Shown: in pieces, positions 59,596-64,000 of the stretch | Position numbering within the stretch: the stretch's first letter is position 1 | Layout: the number at the start of each line of letters is the position of its first letter | Assembly: GCA_949130495.1 (NCBI GenBank) | Contig: OX422211.1 | Span: 398,407,049-398,471,048 of the forward strand | DNA: 64,000 bases | Source: Sambucus nigra | Lineage: Eukaryota > Streptophyta > Magnoliopsida > Dipsacales > Adoxaceae | Direction of reading: 5' to 3' | The notes under the pieces: model-generated | The model's input: the letters and a program-made list of their open reading frames with translations, nothing else | What the model was told of the DNA's origin: nothing | Database searches by the model: none | Position numbers and translations under genes: made by a program

Positions 59596-62500
59596 TTGGT
59601 CACGTGGGAGGTGTTGGTGCCACCCACAGGGCCGTTCTGGGATTGTTTCGTGTTTTCACCTTTTAACGCCATGTTTTACTTAAGTCTAGAAATACACAAA
59701 TTACCGTTGTATTCTCAAACCGGGAAACCCTCGGCTGCGGGGTCAGTTCCTACGAGTTACGATAGTCCCGTGGGTGGTGTTGGTGCCACCCACGGGGCCG
59801 TTCGAGGGCTGTTTCGAGTTTTCACCCTCTAACGCCATGTTTTTAAGCCTAAGTCTAGAAATACGCAAATTATCGTCCTATTGTCAAACCGGGAGGCCCG
59901 CGGCTGCGGGGTCAGTTCTTACGAGTTACGTTCGCCCTGTTGGAGGTGTTGGTGCCACCGACGGTGCCGTTAGGCGGCTGTTTTGAGTTTTCACGTTTTA
60001 ACGCCATGTTTTGCTTAAGTCTAGAAGTACGCAAATTACCGTCGTATTCTCAAATCGAGAAACCCGCGGCTGCGGGGTCAGTTCCTACGAGTTACATTGG
60101 TCCTGTGGGAGATGTTGGTGACACCCACGGGGCCGTTCGGGGGCTGTTTCGAGTTTTCACCCTCTAACGCCATGTTTTTAATGCTAAGTCTAGAAATACG
60201 CAAATTACCGTCGTATTCTTAAATCGGGAGACCCGTGGATGCGGGGTCAGTTCCTACGATTTATGTTGGTACCGTGGGAGGTGTTGGTGCCACCCACGGG
60301 GCTGTTCGGGGGCTATTTTGAGTTTTCACCCTCTAACGTCATGTTTTTTATCTTAAGTCTAGAAATATACAAATTGTTGTAGTACTCAAACCGGGAGACC
60401 CGCGACTGTGGGGTCAGTTCCTACGAGTTACGTTGGTCCCGTGGGAGGTGTTGGTGCCACCCACGGGGCCGTTCGAGGACTGTTTCGAGTTTTCACATTT
60501 TAACGGCATGTTTTTAAGCTTAAGTCTAGAAATACGCAAATTACCGTCTTATTCTCAAACCGGGAGACCCTCGGCTGCGGGGTCAGTTCCTATGAGTTAC
60601 GCTGGTCCCGTGGGTGGTGTTGGTGCCACCCACGGGGCCGTTCGTGGGGCTGTTTTGAGTTTTCACCCTCTAACGCCATGTTTTTAAGCCTAAGTCTAGA
60701 AATATGCAAATTATCGTCGAATTCTCAAACCGGGATACCCGCGGCTGCGGGGTCAGTTCGTACGAGTTACATTGGTCCTGTGGGAGGTGTTGGTGCCACC
60801 CACGGGGCCGTTCGGGGGCTGTTTCGAGTTTTCACCTTTTAACGCCATGTTTTGCTTAAGTCTAGAAATACGCAAATTACTGACGTATTCTCAAACCGAG
60901 AAACTCGCGGCTGTGGGGTCAGTTCCTACGAGTTACGTTGGTCCCGTGGGAGGTGTTGGTGACACCCACGGGGCCGTTCGGGGACTGTTTAGAGTTTTCA
61001 CCTTTTAACGCCATGTTTTTAAGCTTAAGTCTAGAAATATGCAAATTACAGTCTTATTCTCAAGCCGAGAGACCCGCGGCTGTGGGGTCAGTTCCTACGA
61101 GTTACGTTGGTCCTGTGGGAGGTGTTGGTGCCACCCGCGGGGCCGTTCGGGGGTTGTTTCGAGTTTTCACCTTTTTAACGCCATGTTTTGCTTAAGTCTA
61201 GAAATACGCAAATTACCGTCGTATTATCAAACTGGGAGACCCTCGGCTGCGGGGTCAGTTCCTACGAGTTACGTTGGTCCCATGGGAGGTGTTGGTGCCA
61301 CCCACGGGGCCGTTCGGGGGTTGTTTCGAGTTTTCACCTTCTAACGCCATGTTTTCTTTAAGTCTAGAAATATGCAAATTATCGTCGTATTCTCAAATCG
61401 AGAAACCCGCGGCTGTGGGGTCAGTTCCTATGAGTTACGTTGGTCCCGTGGGAGGTGTTGGTGCCACCCACGGGGCCGTTCGGGGGCTGTTTCGAGTTTT
61501 CACCCTCTAACGTCATGTTTTTAAGCCTATGTCTAGAAATACACAAATTACCGTTGTATTCTCAAATAGGGAGACCTGTGACTGCGGGGTCAGTTCCTAC
61601 GAGTTACGTTGGTCCTTGGGAGGTGTTGGTGCCACCCACAGGGCCGTTCGGGGGCTCTTTCGAGTTTTCACCCTCTAACGTCATGTTTTAAGCCTAAGTC
61701 TAGAAATATGCAAATTACCGTAGTACTCTCAAACTGGGAGACCCGCGGCCGCGGGGTCAGTTCTTACGAGTTACGTTGGTCCCGTGGGAGGTGTTGGTGC
61801 CACCCACGGGGCCGTTCTGGGATTGTTTCGTCTTTTCACCTTTTAACGCCATGTTTAACTTAAGTCCAGAAATACACAAATTACCGTTGTATTCTCAAAC
61901 CGGGAAACCCTCGGCTGCGGGGTTAGTTCATACGAGTTACGTTGGTCCCGTGGGTGGTGTTGGTGCCACCCATGGGGCCGTTCGAGGGCAGTTTCGAGTT
62001 TTCACCCTCTAACGCCATGTTTTTAAGCCTAAGTCTAGAAATATGCAAAATATTATCGTATTCTCAAACCGGGAGAACCGCGGCTGATGGGTCAGTTCTT
62101 ACGAGTTACATTGGCCCTGTTGGAGGTGTTGGTGCCACTGACGGTGCCGTTCGGGGGTTGTTTCGAGTTTTCACCTTTTAACGCCATGTTTTGCTTAAGT
62201 CTAGAAATACGCAAATTACCATCGTATTCTCAAACCGGGAGACCCTCGGCTGCGGGGTCAGTTCCTACGAGTTACGTTGGTCCCGTGGGAGGTGTTGGTG
62301 CCACCCACGGAGCCGTTCGGGGCTTGTTTCGAGTTTTCACCTTTTAACGCCATGTTTTGCTTAAATATAGAAATACGCAAATTACCGTCGTATTCTCAAA
62401 TTGATAAACCCGCGGCTGCGGGGTCAGTTCCTACGAGTTACGTTGGTCCCGTGGGAGGTGTTGGTGCCACCCACGGGGCCGCTCGGGGGCTGTTTCGAGT

Positions 62501-64000
62501 TTTCACCCTCTAACGTCATGTTTTTAAGCCTAAGTCTAGAAATATGCAAATTACCGTCTTATTCTCAAGCCGAGAGACCCGCGGCTGTGGGGTCAGTTCC
62601 TACGAGTTACGTTGGTCCTGTGGGAGGTGTTGGTGCCACCCACGGGGCCGTTCGGGGGTTGTTTCGAGTTTTCACCTTTTTAACGCCATGTTTTGCTTAA
62701 GTCTAGAAATACGCAAATTACCGTCGTATTATCAAACTGGGAGACCCTCGGCTGCGGGGTCAGTTCCTACGAGTTACGTTGGTCCCGTGGGAGGTGTTGG
62801 TGCCACCCACGGGGCCGTTCGGGGGTTGTTTCGAGTTTTCACCCTCTAACGCCATGTTTTTAAGCCTAAGTCTAGAAATACGCAAATTATCGTCGTATTC
62901 TCAAACCGGGAGGCCCGCGGCTGCGGGGTCAGTTCTTACGAGTTACGTTCGCCCTGTTGGAGGTGTTGGTGCCACCCACGGTGCCGTTAGGGGGCTGTTT
63001 CGAGTTTTCACCTTTTAACGCCATGTTTTGCTTAAGTCTAGAAATACGCAAATTACCGTCGTATTCTCAAACCAAGAAACCTGCGGGTGCGGGGTCAGTT
63101 CCTACGAGTTACATTGGTCCTGTGGGAGATGTTGGTGACACCCACGGGGCCGTTCGGGGGCTGTTTTGAGTTTTCACCCTCTAACGCCAAGTTTTTAATC
63201 CTAAGTCTAGAAATACGCAAATTACCGTCGTATTCTCAAATCGGGAGACCCGTGGCTGCGGGGTCTGTTCCTACGATTTATATTGGTACCGTGGGAGGTG
63301 TTGGTGCCACCCACGGGGCAGTTCGGGGGCTGTTTCGAGTTTTCACCCTCTAACGTCATGTTTTTTATCCTAAGTCTAGAAATATACAAATTGCCGTAGT
63401 ACTCAAACCGGGAGACCCGCGGCTCTGGGGTCAGTTCCTACGAGTTACGTTGTTCCCGTGGGAGGTGTTGGTGCCACCCACGAGGCCGTTCGAGGACTGT
63501 TTCGAGTTTTCACATTTTAACGGCATGTTGTTAAGCTTAAGTCTAGAAATACGCAAATTACCGTCTTATTCTCAAACTGAGAGACCCGCGGCTGTGGGGT
63601 CAGTTCCTACGAGTTACGTTGGTCCTGTGGGAGGTGTTAGTGCCACCTACAGGGCCGTTCGGGGGTTGTTTTGAGTTTTCACCTTTTAACGCCATGTTTT
63701 GCTTAAGTCTAGAAATACATAAATTACCGTCGTATTCTCAAACCGGAAGATCTGCGACTGCAGGGTCAGTTCCTACGAGTTACGTTGGTCCCGTGGGAGG
63801 TGTTGGTGCCACCCACGGGGCCGTTCGGGGGCTCTTTCTAGTTTTCACCCTCTAACGCCATGTTTTTAATCCTAAGCCTAGAAATATGTAGATTACTCTC
63901 GTATTCTCAAACCGGGAGACCCGCAACTGCGGGGTCAGTTCCTACGAGTTACGTTGGTCCCGTGGGAGGTGTTGGTGCCACCCACGGGCCCGTTCGGGGG
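59596..64000 (+). repeat. Downstream array, differently ordered monomers
   Basis: About 26 monomers of familiar types in a new order. Segments near 59940-60690 recur near 62957-63674 (offset 3017, 18 monomers), and 61039-61344 recurs at 62544-62849 (offset 1505, nine monomers). Types shared with 25369-25930 are present. A third NotI-bearing monomer of the 27670 type is at 61745. The array runs off the right end of the window mid-monomer. Confidence 0.85.

Larger units (their letters stand above)
1..64000 (+). repeat. Satellite DNA array, ~168-bp monomer, continuous across the window
   Basis: Every part of the window can be read as the same monomer in the same orientation. Each copy has a GC-rich part (ggtcccgtgggaggtg, then gccacccacgggg), a gttttcacc block, an AT-richer part (agtctagaaata, gcaaatta), and ends gtcagttcctacgagttac before the next copy. 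Monomer starts I placed between 2 and 6216 are 166 to 170 bp apart, nearly all 166 or 169. At that spacing the window holds about 380 monomers. No unrelated insert, inverted segment or spacer was seen. Satellites of this near-nucleosomal length are typical of eukaryotic centromeric, pericentromeric or subtelomeric heterochromatin; the chromosomal location is not shown here. An XbaI site (tctaga) occurs in most monomers. Confidence 0.97.

Noticed and set aside
1..64000. CRISPR array
   Set aside because: The period is about 168 bp with no unique spacers; the whole unit is repeated.
1..64000. Ribosomal spacer or 5S rDNA array
   Set aside because: No recognisable 5S, 18S or 25S sequence, no Pol III internal promoter boxes and no T-run terminators in the monomer.
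1..64000. Naming the satellite or species
   Set aside because: Unit length and composition are compatible with several plant satellites, but I do not recognise the sequence with enough certainty to name one. A database search of one monomer would decide.

Overview
The whole 64 kb window is one uninterrupted block of tandemly repeated satellite DNA. I find no credible protein-coding gene, RNA gene, CRISPR array or transposon. The basic unit is a monomer of about 168 bp in two length classes, 166 and 169 bp, all head-to-tail in the same orientation, roughly 380 copies. The window therefore comes from a large eukaryotic heterochromatic array (centromeric, pericentromeric, subtelomeric or knob-like; the sequence alone does not say which). 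Variation concentrated at CG and at CTG/CAG/CCG sites fits a genome that methylates both CG and CHG, which favours a plant, but I do not recognise the satellite and cannot name the species.

Layout. Monomers are organised into several kinds of higher-order repeat (HOR) laid side by side. Copy 1 contains: 1-2354 mixed monomers; 2355-13098 three tandem copies of a long HOR (3861, 3526 and a truncated 3357 bp; 23, 21 and 20 monomers); 13434-15443 three 670-bp four-monomer units; 15444-16116 a divergent group; 16117-18292 an eight-monomer HOR (1341 bp) plus a shortened second unit; 18293-19632 dimers/tetramers of the 335/670-bp kind; 19801-21815 two six-monomer units of about 1008 bp; 21816-24188 mixed; 24189-26030 mixed five-monomer-like DNA; 26031-28234 five-monomer units (about 835 bp), the third cut off.

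At 28210-28234 the order jumps to monomers like those near position 540. A 2.3-kb linker (28235-30556) follows, then the entire order from position 1 starts again at 30557 and runs collinearly to about 59294. The array is thus a tandem duplication of a unit of about 31.06 kb, of which the left copy is only partly inside the window. The two copies differ by scattered substitutions and by two whole-monomer length changes: 335 bp near 9.4 kb versus 40 kb, and 169 bp near 17.65 kb versus 48.6 kb. These two account exactly for the change in offset from 30556 to 31060. From 59596 to 64000 the array continues with related but differently ordered monomers.

Shared private variants show the likely order of events: dimers and tetramers first, then the 23-monomer HOR amplification, then the 31-kb duplication, then monomer-sized gains or losses. 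The many short reading frames (up to 130 codons, all on the + strand, mostly opening at GTG or TTG) are by-products of the repeat and are not annotated as genes.
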